This document shows, one piece after another, positions 1 through 8,250 of a DNA stretch of 64,000 nucleotides. Source of the stretch: Haloterrigena alkaliphila (GTDB lineage Archaea > Halobacteriota > Halobacteria > Halobacteriales > Natrialbaceae); contig NZ_CP071462.1 of the NCBI RefSeq assembly GCF_017352155.2, positions 558,001-622,000 on the forward strand, in the 5' to 3' direction. Each line of letters starts with the position of its first letter. Within the stretch, counting starts at the first letter, position 1. Below the pieces are notes generated by a model that was given only the letters and a program-made list of their open reading frames with translations, was not told the DNA's origin and made no database searches. The translations under genes and the position numbers were made by a program.

Positions 1-799
1 TCGTGTCCTCGTAGAGGCGCCGCGAGGCCCCGCGGACGCGGTCGATCTCGTGGGCCTCGCTGTCGGTCGTCTTCGTCAGGGTGACGCCGGAGATGCTGTT
101 CTCGAGGCGGGTGTTCAGCGCTCCGACCGCGGAGCGCTGGCGGGCGTAGCGCGGTTCGACCGCGCGCATGAACCAGATCGTGAAGGCGACCATCGCCGGG
201 ACGGCGACCAGCGTCACGATCGCCAGTTGCCAGTTGAGGTAGAAGAGGACGGCGGCGATCCCCCCGACCATCACCAGCAGTCGCGCGGAGTTCATCAGCG
301 CGTTGTCGAGGAACATCTCGAGGTTCTGCGTGTCGTTGTTCAACACCGCCATGACCTCGCCGGTCTCCTTGTCGTCGAAGAAGGTCATGTCCAGGCGCTG
401 CATCTTCTCGAAGCAGTCGACCCGCACCGCGTGCATCACGCCGTGGGCGAACAGGTTCGCGGTGACGCCGTAGATCCAGGTGAAGACGGCGACGACGAGA
501 AAGGAGACGGCGACGGCGCCGATGGTGAACCAGAACTGCGCCATCTGTGCGGTCGGCAGCCACGCGTCGGGCACCAGCGGCAGTTCGAACGACCCGTCGT
601 TGGCGAAGATGGCGTCGATGGCGACCCCCAGCAGGAGCGGCGGGACGAGACTCGCCATCCGCGCGACGAAGTTCGCGACCATCCCGGCGGTGAACCAGCC
701 CAGCCGGTCGGGGCCGTACTCGCGGAAGAGTCTCGAGAGCGGGCGCTCGACGTCCTCGCGGTAGGCGTCGAACGGCGTCTCCTCCTCGTGCGTACTCAC
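1..799 (-). CDS. ABC exporter, N-terminal transmembrane part (partial, continues off the left edge)
   Basis: The GTG start at 799 reads MSTHEEETPFDAYRED, and 266 codons are visible before the window edge. Several hydrophobic segments follow, then a cytoplasmic-loop region reading ENSISGVTLTKTTDSEAHE, typical of the transmembrane domain of fused (half-transporter) ABC exporters of the MsbA/multidrug type. The ATP-binding half should lie outside the window. The start fits a leaderless gene: a TATA-like element lies at 821-829, about 25 nt upstream. The substrate cannot be inferred. Confidence 0.85.
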   Translation of the reverse strand, partial: MSTHEEETPFDAYREDVERPLSRLFREYGPDRLGWFTAGMVANFVARMASLVPPLLLGVAIDAIFANDGSFELPLVPDAWLPTAQMAQFWFTIGAVAVSFLVVAVFTWIYGVTANLFAHGVMHAVRVDCFEKMQRLDMTFFDDKETGEVMAVLNNDTQNLEMFLDNALMNSARLLVMVGGIAAVLFYLNWQLAIVTLVAVPAMVAFTIWFMRAVEPRYARQRSAVGALNTRLENSISGVTLTKTTDSEAHEIDRVRGASRRLYEDT

Positions 800-820
800 T
801 GGACGATCGTTTCGGTGCGA

Positions 821-829
821 AATATAAAC
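821..829 (-). promoter_or_regulatory. TATA element of the ABC exporter gene
   Basis: Read on the minus strand this is GGTTTATATT, centred about 26 nt before the GTG at 799, the spacing of a leaderless haloarchaeal transcript. It supports the GTG start. Confidence 0.5.
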
Positions 830-904
830 CGGGCTCGGTTCCGCTCGAGTCCCCTCGAGGCGTGTCTGGTTCCGCGTCTCCAACTGCCGCCGCCCACGTC
901 CTCG

Positions 905-1045
905 CTACCGGTAGTACAGCAACACCAGACCGAGCGCGAGGAGCCCGATTCCCCACCACAGCGAATCGCCGGGCAGGGCCTTCAGGACCAGCGTGACGAT
1001 ACCGGAGGTGAACAGCGACCAGCCGAATGTTGTCTGGGAGGACAT
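905..1045 (-). CDS. small membrane protein (46 aa)
   Basis: The ATG at 1045 gives MSSQTTFGWSLFTSG and the protein ends WWGIGLLALGLVLLYYR. A second in-frame ATG two codons upstream (1051) is possible. There are two hydrophobic stretches, roughly residues 8-24 and 29-45, with a short polar turn (ALPGDS) between them, so it is probably a two-helix hairpin membrane protein. Small proteins ending in an LALG-type helix are common in haloarchaeal genomes, but no function is known to me. It is the only sensible coding reading between the ABC exporter and the hairpin-rich spacer. Confidence 0.55.
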   Translation of the reverse strand: MSSQTTFGWSLFTSGIVTLVLKALPGDSLWWGIGLLALGLVLLYYR

Positions 1046-1609
1046 AGGCATCGTACCGGCCCCAGCGCAAAAGATCACCGGCCTGCCACGAAACGGATGG
1101 GATTCAGGAGTCGGCAGTCGGACAGAAACACCTGCTCGGGAAATCGGATGGTTACAGATACAAATCGATACTCGACGAATTTGCCTCGAGCCGAGCATCG
1201 GCGAGTGAGCGGTTCGGAGAACCCGAGCGGTGCGCGGTTCGGAGCGAGCAAAGCGAGCGAGAACCGCGAAAACGTGAATAGCGCGGGATCGAAGATCCCG
1301 CGAACCGTGCGAACGGGCACTTCGTGCCCGTGAGCGGACGGGGAACGGAGTGACCCGTGAACGACGCCGTTCACCGAGCGCGGCTTCGCCGCGCTCGGGC
1401 CGACGAGCGACCAAGGCGCGGCGCGAAGCGCCGCGGGATGGCGAACGGCGCTAGCCGTGAGCCCGGGAGCGAGGAGTGCTTTTATACTAAATTTTGCCGA
1501 GGGCCGCCTTCGGCGGCCCGCAGAGCAAAATTTAGTTTAGCTCGCGGGTCACTCCGTTCCCCGCTCGCTTTCAGCGATTCTCGATCACTGCGTTCGCTCC
1601 GAATCGCTC
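1046..1609. other. gene-free spacer rich in hairpins
   Basis: No credible gene is seen. From about 1190 the sequence is a chain of short GC-rich inverted repeats with TTCG or GAAG loops, for example around 1315-1332, 1375-1400 and 1412-1432. They end in a long imperfect hairpin at 1486-1536, annotated separately. The open frames here are Arg-rich artefacts of high GC. Confidence 0.6.
1486..1536. repeat. long inverted repeat with internal GC hairpin
   Basis: Perfect 12-bp arms ACTAAATTTTGC (1486-1497) and GCAAAATTTAGT (1525-1536) enclose a second stem GGGCCGCC/GGCGGCCC (1501-1508, 1512-1519) with a short TTC loop. It lies about 75 bp past the thermosome stop codon, so it could act as a terminator for that gene. 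The AT-rich arms are unusual in this GC-rich DNA and also fit a small mobile palindromic repeat. Confidence 0.6.
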
Positions 1610-3280
1610 CTACATCATGCCGCCCATGCCGCCGCCCATGCCGCCCATTCCGCCGGGGGCACCACCGGGGCCGCCTTCCTCGTCGCCGCCCTTGTCGGTC
1701 GACAGGTCGCCGGCGGAGATGATGTCGTCGATCTTGAGGACGAGGTTCGCGGCCTCGGCGGCGGAGGTAACCGCCTGCTCCTTGGCGTGGGCCGGTTCGA
1801 CGACGCCGGACTCGAAGGTGTCCTCGACGTCGCCCGAGAAGACGTTCAGGCCGGCCGTGATCTGGCCGTCGTCGTGAGCCGCGCGAAGGTCGACGAGCGT
1901 GTCGATGGAGTCCAGACCCGCGTTCCCGGCGAGGACGCGCGGGACGAGCTCGAGCGAGTCGGCGAAGGCCTCGACGGCCAGCTGCTCGCGGCCGGAGACG
2001 GAGTCAGCGTAGTCGCGGAGGCGGCTGGCGAGTTCGACCTCGATGGCGCCGCCGCCGGCGAGGACGCGGCCGTCGGAGACGGTCTGGGCGACGACGTCGA
2101 GCGCGTCGTTGACGCCGCGCTCGAGTTCGTCGACCACGTGGTCGGTCGAGCCGCGCAGCAGGAGGGTGACGCCGTGGGCGTCGTCGCCCTCGACGTAGAA
2201 CAGTTCGTCCTCCTCGTCGCGGGTGACGTCACCGAAGCCGAGGTCGTCGGCGGTCGCGCTCTCGAGGTCGGAGACGACGTTCGCGCCGACGACTTCCGAG
2301 AGGAATTCCAGATCGCTCTTCTTCGCGCGGCGGACGGCGAGGATGCCCTCCTTGGCGAGGTAGTGCTGGGCGAGGTCGTCGATGCCCTTCTGGCAGAAGA
2401 CGACGTCGGCGCCGGTGTCGACGATGTGCTGGACCTTGTCCTTGAGCTGTTTCTCCTCGCGGTCGAGGAACTTCTGGAGCTGGTCGGGGTCCGTGACGGA
2501 GACTTCGGTGTCGACGTCGGTCTCCTCGACTTCGATGGCCTCGTTGAGCAGCAGGATGTCGGCGTCGGTGGCCGACGTGGGCATGTTGTCGTGGACGGGG
2601 TCCTTGTCCACGATGCCGCCCTCGAGCAGGTCGGACTCGCCGGCCGAGCGGCCGGTCTGGGTCTCGATGTTGAGGAACTCGAGGTCGACGACGTTGTCGC
2701 CGTCCTCGCTCTCGACGGTGACCTGCCGGATGGCCTCGACGATGAGCGCCGAGAGGTGCTCCTTGTTGACCTCGGTACCCTTGCCGGTCATCGAGGTCTC
2801 GGCGACCGAGCGCAGGAGGTCCTCGTCCTCGGTGTCGACGTCCTGGGCGATGTCGTCGATCTCCTCGCGAGCCTGCTCGCTCGCCATGTGGAAGCCCTTG
2901 ATGATCGCCGTCGGGTGGATGTCCTGCTCGAGGAGGTCCTCGGCGTTCTTGAGGAGTTCGCCCGCGATGGCGACGGCCGTCGTGGTACCGTCACCGGCCT
3001 CGTCCTCCTGGGTTTCGGCGACCTCGATGATCATCTCGGCCGTCGGGTTGTCGATGTCCATCTCCTGAAGGATGGTGACGCCGTCGTTGGTGATCGTTAC
3101 CGATCCCATGGAGTCGACGAGCATCTTGTCCATCCCTTTCGGGCCGAGCGTGGACCGAACGGCTTCAGCGACCGCACGGGCGGCGCTGATGTTGTAATCC
3201 TGCGCGTCCTTGTCCTTGACGCGCTGGGAGTCCTCGCTCATCACGATCATCGGCTGTCCCTGCTGCATTCGCTGGCTCAT
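1610..3280 (-). CDS. thsA: thermosome (group II chaperonin) subunit
   Basis: Cytosolic ATP-dependent protein-folding chaperonin that assembles into a double-ring complex. The protein shows the GDGTTT nucleotide/Mg motif, [12 protein letters not shown] near the N-terminus, and a Gly/Met-rich tail (GGMGG repeats). That tail is usual for haloarchaeal thermosomes. An ATG at 3295 would add five residues, but I prefer the ATG at 3280 ([10 protein letters not shown]). It matches the usual family N-terminus, and the TATA element at 3308-3317 would put the transcript start near 3285-3290, downstream of the 3295 codon. Length is then 556 aa, normal for the family. Which paralogue this is cannot be decided here; the symbol is tentative. 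Confidence 0.95.
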   Translation of the reverse strand: MSQRMQQGQPMIVMSEDSQRVKDKDAQDYNISAARAVAEAVRSTLGPKGMDKMLVDSMGSVTITNDGVTILQEMDIDNPTAEMIIEVAETQEDEAGDGTTTAVAIAGELLKNAEDLLEQDIHPTAIIKGFHMASEQAREEIDDIAQDVDTEDEDLLRSVAETSMTGKGTEVNKEHLSALIVEAIRQVTVESEDGDNVVDLEFLNIETQTGRSAGESDLLEGGIVDKDPVHDNMPTSATDADILLLNEAIEVEETDVDTEVSVTDPDQLQKFLDREEKQLKDKVQHIVDTGADVVFCQKGIDDLAQHYLAKEGILAVRRAKKSDLEFLSEVVGANVVSDLESATADDLGFGDVTRDEEDELFYVEGDDAHGVTLLLRGSTDHVVDELERGVNDALDVVAQTVSDGRVLAGGGAIEVELASRLRDYADSVSGREQLAVEAFADSLELVPRVLAGNAGLDSIDTLVDLRAAHDDGQITAGLNVFSGDVEDTFESGVVEPAHAKEQAVTSAAEAANLVLKIDDIISAGDLSTDKGGDEEGGPGGAPGGMGGMGGGMGGMM

Positions 3281-3307
3281 AGTCAACTGAGTCATTGATT
3301 GTGATTC

Positions 3308-3317
3308 TATATAAATA
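3308..3317 (-). promoter_or_regulatory. TATA element of the thermosome gene
   Basis: TATATAAATA on the plus strand (TATTTATATA on the coding strand). Its centre is about 32 nt from the ATG at 3280 and only about 17 nt from the ATG at 3295, so it supports the shorter protein. Thermosome genes are usually heat-inducible; no separate heat-shock element can be identified from sequence alone. Confidence 0.55.
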
Positions 3318-3604
3318 CTTCGCTATTCAACTCTCGTGATGATCGGCTGCGAACGCACAAAGTATCTCAAAACCGCCGTAGTGCGCGGTGTTCGGCGCAC
3401 AACATCGAGGTGTGTTACCACTTCTAAAGGCGGCGCAGAAGGTGGGGATATCCGCCATATTTAAGTCATTTCGATTTGCACGACGGGGGAAGTCCGCCTC
3501 GAGACGATCGTCAGCGAGCCGAAATGCGGGTCGTTTCGAGCCCGAACCGGCACACTCGTGGCCGAAGACAACAGGATTAACCCGGCGTCCGTGAATCGTC
3601 TCGT
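3318..3604. other. intergenic region between divergent thermosome and epimerase genes
   Basis: No gene is supported. An AT-rich run near 3454-3470 (ATATTTAAG) could be a promoter, but it lies about 150 nt before the next start codon. No copy of the TTTAGG-N4-CCTAAA operator found further right is present. Confidence 0.4.
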
Positions 3605-4534
3605 ATGACGGACTCGAACGGACGCGCTCTCGTGACGGGCGGTGCCGGCTTCATCGGTTCGCACCTCACGGAACGCCTGCTCGCGGACGGTATCGACGTA
3701 ACGGTCGTCGACGACTGCTCGAACGGCGATCCCGACCGCGTTCCCGACCGCGCGACGTTCGTCGAGGCGGACCTGACGAACCCCGACGCACTCGAGGGGC
3801 TCCTCGACGGTATCGACCGCGTCTTCCACCTCGCGGCGTCGAAACACGTCGATACGGACCGTCCCCACGGTCAGTTCGACGACAACACGCGGATGACCCG
3901 GAACATCCTCGAGGCGATGGCCGACGCGGACGTGACCGAGATTCTGTACACCTCGACCTCGACGGTCTACGGCGAGGCCCCGCGGCCGACGCCGGAGGAC
4001 TACGCGCCCCTCGAGCCGATCAGCGCCTACGGGGCGAGCAAACTGGCCGACGAGGGACTGCTCTCCGCGCGGGCGCACAGCCACGACCTGACGGTCTGGA
4101 ACGTCCGGTTCGCGAACGTCGTCGGGCCGCGCCTGCGCGGGGCCGTCATTCCCGATTTCATCGAGAAACTGCGAGACGACCCCGAGACGCTCACGATCCT
4201 CGGCGACGGCCGACAGGAGAAGTCCTACCTCCACATCGAGGACTGCCTCGACGCGATGCTCCACGTCGTCGAGCACGCCGACGACGCGATGAACACCTAC
4301 AACCTCGGGACGCGAACGACGACCTCGGTCGATCGGATCGCCGCGATCGTCGCCGACGAACTGGAACTCGATCCAGACTTCGAGTACACCGGCGGCGAAC
4401 GGGGCTGGACCGGCGACGTCCCGAAGATGCGCCTCTCCATCGAGAAGCTCTCGGCGCTGGGGTGGGAGCCGACGCTCTCGAGCGACGAAGCCGTTCGACG
4501 AGCGACCCGCGAGATCATCGCGGAGATGGATTGA
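3605..4534 (+). CDS. NAD-dependent epimerase/dehydratase (extended SDR, nucleotide-sugar type)
   Basis: Cytosolic enzyme of the UDP-glucose 4-epimerase/dTDP-glucose dehydratase superfamily, supplying nucleotide sugars for surface glycans. The NAD-binding GGAGFIG loop is at residues 12-18, a Ser/Thr cluster (TSTSTVYGE) at 116-124, and the catalytic pair Y142-x3-K146 lies in AYGASK. At 309 aa it is full length. It stands immediately left of the operator-linked sugar/iron cluster and points the same way, but has no copy of that operator itself. Its substrate (UDP-Glc, GDP- or dTDP-sugar) cannot be told. It could feed the downstream sugar enzymes. Confidence 0.9.
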   Translation: MTDSNGRALVTGGAGFIGSHLTERLLADGIDVTVVDDCSNGDPDRVPDRATFVEADLTNPDALEGLLDGIDRVFHLAASKHVDTDRPHGQFDDNTRMTRNILEAMADADVTEILYTSTSTVYGEAPRPTPEDYAPLEPISAYGASKLADEGLLSARAHSHDLTVWNVRFANVVGPRLRGAVIPDFIEKLRDDPETLTILGDGRQEKSYLHIEDCLDAMLHVVEHADDAMNTYNLGTRTTTSVDRIAAIVADELELDPDFEYTGGERGWTGDVPKMRLSIEKLSALGWEPTLSSDEAVRRATREIIAEMD

Positions 4535-4610
4535 CCGTCGGACTGGGTGTGATCGGCTAACAGCGAAGGAATCGGACTCGAGAGCCGCCGTCGACCCCGC
4601 GCGACCGAGT

Positions 4611-4626
4611 TTTAGGTGGGCTTAAA
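4611..4626 (+). promoter_or_regulatory. 16-bp palindromic operator, copy 1 (before the flippase-like gene)
   Basis: TTTAGG-TGGG-CTTAAA, one mismatch from a perfect 6-4-6 inverted repeat. Its right half overlaps the likely TATA element (TTAAATAT, 4622-4629), which is about 25 nt before the ATG at 4651. A protein bound here would block TBP/TFB. The half-site TTAGGT resembles that of metal-dependent DtxR/IdeR-type repressors; assignment to iron is inference. Confidence 0.7.
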
Positions 4627-4650
4627 TATCTGGGTGCGGGAGAGACGTCC

Positions 4651-5826
4651 ATGAACGGCGGCGGCGAAGAAACGGCTCGCGAAGGCGACGACGAATCAGC
4701 GTCGCCGAACGCCGACGAGGAATCCGGGGACCGCGGAGTCGTCGACGTCCTGACCCGCCGTCGAGTGACGATCGCCGGAACGGTGCTCGTCGTCCTGGGG
4801 CTGCTCGTCGCCGTCCGCGAGATCGACCTCCGGACCGTCGCCGCGGAGGTCTCGAGCGCCGACCCGCGGCTGCTCGCGGCCGCGGTCGCCGTCTACGCGC
4901 TCTCGTGGCCGCTCCGCGGGCGCCGGTACGCGGACGTGCTGGCGGCGATGGGTCACCGCTGCGGAACTGGCGTTCTCACGCTGGCGGTCTTCCTCAGCCA
5001 GACGGCCAACCTCGCGATTCCCGCGCGGGCGGGCGATACGGTGCGTGCGTACGTCGTCAATACGCAGCGGGACGTCCCCTACACCGCGGGGTTCGCGTCG
5101 CTGGCGGTCGAACGCGTCTTCGATCTGGCCGCGATCGCCGCGCTCGCCGGACTCGCGACCGCGTGGCTCGCGCTGGGCGGGCGGGCCGGCCCGCTCGAGA
5201 TCGTCGCGGAAGCCGGCGGCGCGCGGACGGCCCTGCTGGCCGCGGCGGCGGTGAGCGCGGCGACGGTCGTCGTCGTTACGTCTGCCCGGGTAGACTACGG
5301 GCAGGGGCTGGCCGCGCGGCTCCGCACACGCGTTCGAGGCCGGTCGCGGATCGAAGGACCGCTCGAGACCGCGCTCCGGTTCGCGACCGACGTGCAGGTC
5401 GTCGCGCGACAGCCGCGGGCGCTGGCGGCGATCGGCGCGACGAGCCTGATCGTGTGGTCGCTGGACGTCCTCACCGCGGTGCTCGTCCTCGCGGCGCTGG
5501 GCAGCGGCCTCTCGACCGGAACGCTGCTGGCGGTCGGGACGCTGGCGGTCAGCGTGGGGAATCTCGCGAAGGTGCTCCCGCTCTCGCAGGGCGGCGTCGG
5601 GCTCTACGAGGCCGCGTTCACGGCGCTCGTGGTCGGGCTGACCCCCGTCGGTGCCAGCACGGCGCTGGCGGCCGCCATCGTCGACCACGCGCTGAAAAAC
5701 GGCGTGACGCTGGTCGGCGGCGCCGGCGCGGTCGCCGGGCTTGGCATTTCCCTGTCGAAGGCGTCGACCGAACCCGACTCGAAGACGCGAGAAACCGGCA
5801 GTTTTTTAGGTGAGCCTAAAAGATAG
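4651..5826 (+). CDS. UPF0104 / lysylphosphatidylglycerol synthase-type membrane protein (flippase-like)
   Basis: Integral membrane protein of 391 aa with about 8 predicted helices after a polar, acidic N-terminus of about 35 residues. The conserved family stretch LAIPARAGDTVRAY followed by VERVFDL lies near residues 124-165. The family is the membrane half of bacterial lysyl-PG synthases (MprF flippase domain) and stands alone in many archaea, often near glycosyltransferases. A role in flipping or handling a lipid-linked sugar is inference. The gene is probably leaderless behind operator copy 1. Its last codons (FLGEPKR, stop 5824-5826) are written through operator copy 2. Confidence 0.85.
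   Translation: MNGGGEETAREGDDESASPNADEESGDRGVVDVLTRRRVTIAGTVLVVLGLLVAVREIDLRTVAAEVSSADPRLLAAAVAVYALSWPLRGRRYADVLAAMGHRCGTGVLTLAVFLSQTANLAIPARAGDTVRAYVVNTQRDVPYTAGFASLAVERVFDLAAIAALAGLATAWLALGGRAGPLEIVAEAGGARTALLAAAAVSAATVVVVTSARVDYGQGLAARLRTRVRGRSRIEGPLETALRFATDVQVVARQPRALAAIGATSLIVWSLDVLTAVLVLAALGSGLSTGTLLAVGTLAVSVGNLAKVLPLSQGGVGLYEAAFTALVVGLTPVGASTALAAAIVDHALKNGVTLVGGAGAVAGLGISLSKASTEPDSKTRETGSFLGEPKR
5805..5820 (+). promoter_or_regulatory. 16-bp palindromic operator, copy 2 (before the RGP-like gene)
   Basis: TTTAGG-TGAG-CCTAAA, a perfect 6-4-6 inverted repeat inside the 3' end of the upstream coding sequence. It sits 14 nt before the ATG at 5834 and abuts a T-run (5802-5807) at the TATA position. 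See copy 1 for the likely regulator class. Confidence 0.75.
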
Positions 5827-5833
5827 CGGGGCA

Positions 5834-7015
5834 ATGAGTCAGGATATCTGCGTGATCGTCCCGACGATCCGGGAGTACGAGTGTCTGCGCTCGTACTTCG
5901 GGAACGCCCGCGCCCACGGCTTCGACCTCTCGAGGCTCCACGTCGTGCTCGTCACCGAGGACTTCTGCGAGACCGACGCCATGGAACGGCTGCTCGAGGA
6001 GGAGGGCGTCTCCGGCGAGGTGTTCGACGGCAGCCGCCGCGAGGAGTGGTACGAGGCCTACGGCGTCGCCGACTACGACCACGTCGTGCCGGCGGCGAGC
6101 CACGCCGAGACGAGTTTCGGCCTGCTCTACATGTGGGCCCACGACGAGTTCGACTACGGCTTCTTCATCGACGACGACACCCTTCCCCACGAGGATCAGG
6201 ACTTCTTCGGTACCCACATGGAGAACCTCGCGTTCGAGGGCGAAATCGAGGCGGTCTCCTCGGACGAGCAGTGGGTCAACGTGCTCTACCAGAACGCCGA
6301 CGAACACGGACTCTACCCGCGCGGATATCCGTACTCCGCGATGGGAGAGACCGTCGAGACCGGGACGACCGAAATCGGCGCCGGCGAGGTCGTCGCCTCG
6401 CAGGGCCTCTGGACGAACGTGCCCGACCTCGACGCCGTCCGCATCCTCATGGACGGCGACCTCGAGGGCCAGGCCCAGACCCGAACGAGCAGCGACGACT
6501 TCGGCGACGACTTCGTCGCCGAGCGGGGCAACTACCTCACCGTCTGCTCGATGAACCTCGCCTTCCGTCGCGAGGTGATCCCCGCGTTCTACCAGCTCCC
6601 GATGGACGACAACGAGTGGGACGTCGGCCGCTTCGACGACATCTGGTCGGGCGTCTTCCTCAAGCGCGCCTGCGACGTTCTGGGCAAGCGCATCTACAAC
6701 GGCGCGCCGCTCTGCGAGCACAACAAGGCCCCGCGCAGCACCTTCGACGACCTGAACAACGAGGTACCGGGGCTCGAGTTGAACGAACACCTCTGGCGGA
6801 TGATCGACGACGTTGGAGAGGACGCCGACTCCTACGCCGCGGTCTTCGAGGCGATGGGCCGCGAACTCGCCGACGGCGACTGGGAGACGTACAACAACGG
6901 CGCCTTCTTCAACTACGTCGGCGAGCACATGCTCGACTGGCTCGAGTGTCTGTCCGAACTCCGACCGGCGCCGGGGCTCGAGACCGAACGTGATCGCGTC
7001 GTCGCCGACAGCTGA
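5834..7015 (+). CDS. reversibly glycosylated polypeptide (RGP)/UDP-arabinopyranose mutase-like protein
   Basis: 393-aa cytosolic protein. Segments match the plant RGP/UDP-arabinopyranose mutase family (also annotated as alpha-1,4-glucan-protein synthase): IDDD at 112-115 (metal/nucleotide-sugar site), RGYPYS at 163-168 (its Arg corresponds to the self-glycosylated region of plant RGPs), SQGLWTNVPDLDA, CSMNLAF and GRFDDIWSG. Plant members interconvert pyranose and furanose forms of UDP-arabinose; archaeal substrates are not known to me. An upstream GTG at 5810 falls inside the operator, so I use the ATG at 5834. The transcript is probably leaderless and controlled by operator copy 2. Confidence 0.85.
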   Translation: MSQDICVIVPTIREYECLRSYFGNARAHGFDLSRLHVVLVTEDFCETDAMERLLEEEGVSGEVFDGSRREEWYEAYGVADYDHVVPAASHAETSFGLLYMWAHDEFDYGFFIDDDTLPHEDQDFFGTHMENLAFEGEIEAVSSDEQWVNVLYQNADEHGLYPRGYPYSAMGETVETGTTEIGAGEVVASQGLWTNVPDLDAVRILMDGDLEGQAQTRTSSDDFGDDFVAERGNYLTVCSMNLAFRREVIPAFYQLPMDDNEWDVGRFDDIWSGVFLKRACDVLGKRIYNGAPLCEHNKAPRSTFDDLNNEVPGLELNEHLWRMIDDVGEDADSYAAVFEAMGRELADGDWETYNNGAFFNYVGEHMLDWLECLSELRPAPGLETERDRVVADS

Positions 7016-7067
7016 CGACCGTCCGCGGCCCGCTCGGTTTCGGGCGAGGAATCGTCAGCTATAAGTT

Positions 7068-7083
7068 TTTAGGTTGGCCTAAA
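7068..7083 (+). promoter_or_regulatory. 16-bp palindromic operator, copy 3 (before the iron-type ABC operon)
   Basis: TTTAGG-TTGG-CCTAAA, a perfect 6-4-6 inverted repeat. It starts right after a TATA-like CTATAAGTTT (7059-7068) and ends 7 nt before the ATG at 7090. It therefore covers the expected transcription start of a leaderless mRNA, the position of a repressor. Confidence 0.78.
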
Positions 7084-7089
7084 CCGAGT

Positions 7090-8250
7090 ATGAACGAAGG
7101 AAGTGAGGAACGTGGGGTTTCACGCAGGAACGCGCTGCGAGTCGGCGCCGGACTGGGTGTCACCTCGCTCGCGGGGTGTCTGGGCCTGTTCGGGGACGAT
7201 CAGAACGTCGAGATTCCGGCGCTCTCGGAGTTCCGGGGGTCCGGTTCGCTGGTCGAGGGTCGCCCCGCGCCGGGCGGGACGTCCATCGAGGACCTCCCCG
7301 ACCTCTCCGGGGACCTCGCGCTCTACATCGGCGGCGGCGAGGGCGGCATCTACTACGAATTCGTGGAGATGCTCCAGAACATCTACTCCGACTTCGAGGT
7401 CCATACCACCGACAACGCTTCGTCGTCGCTGGCCGAGACCATCGTCGAGGAGGTCGACGCCGGCGCGTCCCGGGCCGACGTCTTCTGGTCGATCGACGCC
7501 AGTTCGCTGGGGTTCGTCGCGGCAAACGACGCCTACGAACCGCTATCGGACGAGGTGGTCGACATGGTTGCAAACGGGCAGTTCGTCGGCGACGACAAGG
7601 CATGGGCCGGCGTCGCCGGACGGGCCCGCGCCGTGCCGTACAACACCGACGAACTGAGCGAGTCGGACATCCCGAACACCGTACAGGACTTCCCGTCGAC
7701 CGACGCCCTTCAGGGGACGGTGGGCTGGGCGCCGACCTACGGCGCGTTCAAGTCGTTCGTCACCGCCATGCGGCTGATCAACGGCGAGGACGCGACCCGC
7801 GAGTGGCTGGTCGCCATGCGGGAGGCCGGCACCGAGCGACACGGTAACGAGTACGCCGTCTCGCAGTCGGTCGCCGAGGGGTCGCTGGCCGCCGGGTTCG
7901 CCAACCACTACTACGCGATGCGCGTCAAGAACCAGCAACCCGACGCCCCGATCGACCTCGCGTTCACCGAAGGCGACGCGGGCGCGTTGATCAACGTCGC
8001 CGGCGCGCTGAAGATCCAGGGAACGCAGCGGGGCGACCTGGTCGACGACTTCGTCCGCCACCTGCTGTCCGCGGAGGCCCAGGAGTACTTCGCGACGGTC
8101 AGTTTCGCCTACCCGATGATCGGCGGCGTCGAGCCGGTCGGCGGACTCCCCTCGATCGACGAACTGAGTCCGCCGGATATCGACCTCGCTGAGCTGGCGG
8201 ACATCGAACCGACCCTCGATCTGATGGACGAGGCCGGCGTCTCGGGATGA
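7090..8250 (+). CDS. iron(III)-type ABC transporter substrate-binding lipoprotein (FbpA/FutA-like)
   Basis: Extracytoplasmic solute-binding protein, 386 aa. The Tat signal SRRNALRVG (residues 11-19) leads into a hydrophobic stretch and lipobox LAGC with Cys30. The mature part has the class II binding-protein fold seen in Fe(III) binders. Adjacent tyrosines Y274-Y275 in NHYYAMR match the paired Tyr iron ligands of FbpA-type proteins. It overlaps the permease gene by 4 nt (ATGA), so the two are translationally coupled. Operator copy 3 and the paired tyrosines both favour iron; thiamine or polyamine binding is less likely. Confidence 0.88.
   Translation: MNEGSEERGVSRRNALRVGAGLGVTSLAGCLGLFGDDQNVEIPALSEFRGSGSLVEGRPAPGGTSIEDLPDLSGDLALYIGGGEGGIYYEFVEMLQNIYSDFEVHTTDNASSSLAETIVEEVDAGASRADVFWSIDASSLGFVAANDAYEPLSDEVVDMVANGQFVGDDKAWAGVAGRARAVPYNTDELSESDIPNTVQDFPSTDALQGTVGWAPTYGAFKSFVTAMRLINGEDATREWLVAMREAGTERHGNEYAVSQSVAEGSLAAGFANHYYAMRVKNQQPDAPIDLAFTEGDAGALINVAGALKIQGTQRGDLVDDFVRHLLSAEAQEYFATVSFAYPMIGGVEPVGGLPSIDELSPPDIDLAELADIEPTLDLMDEAGVSG

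Noticed and set aside
1787-3298. Long open frame (503 aa) antisense to the thermosome gene
   Set aside because: It is the mirror reading of a real chaperonin gene in very GC-rich DNA, Asp/Val-rich with no domain.
3461-4276. Open frame antisense to the epimerase
   Set aside because: Reads as Arg/Val/Asp-rich low-complexity protein, while the plus strand carries a clear epimerase with all motifs.
5810-5833. GTG start 8 codons upstream for the RGP-like protein
   Set aside because: It lies inside the operator and would leave the TATA element downstream of the start.
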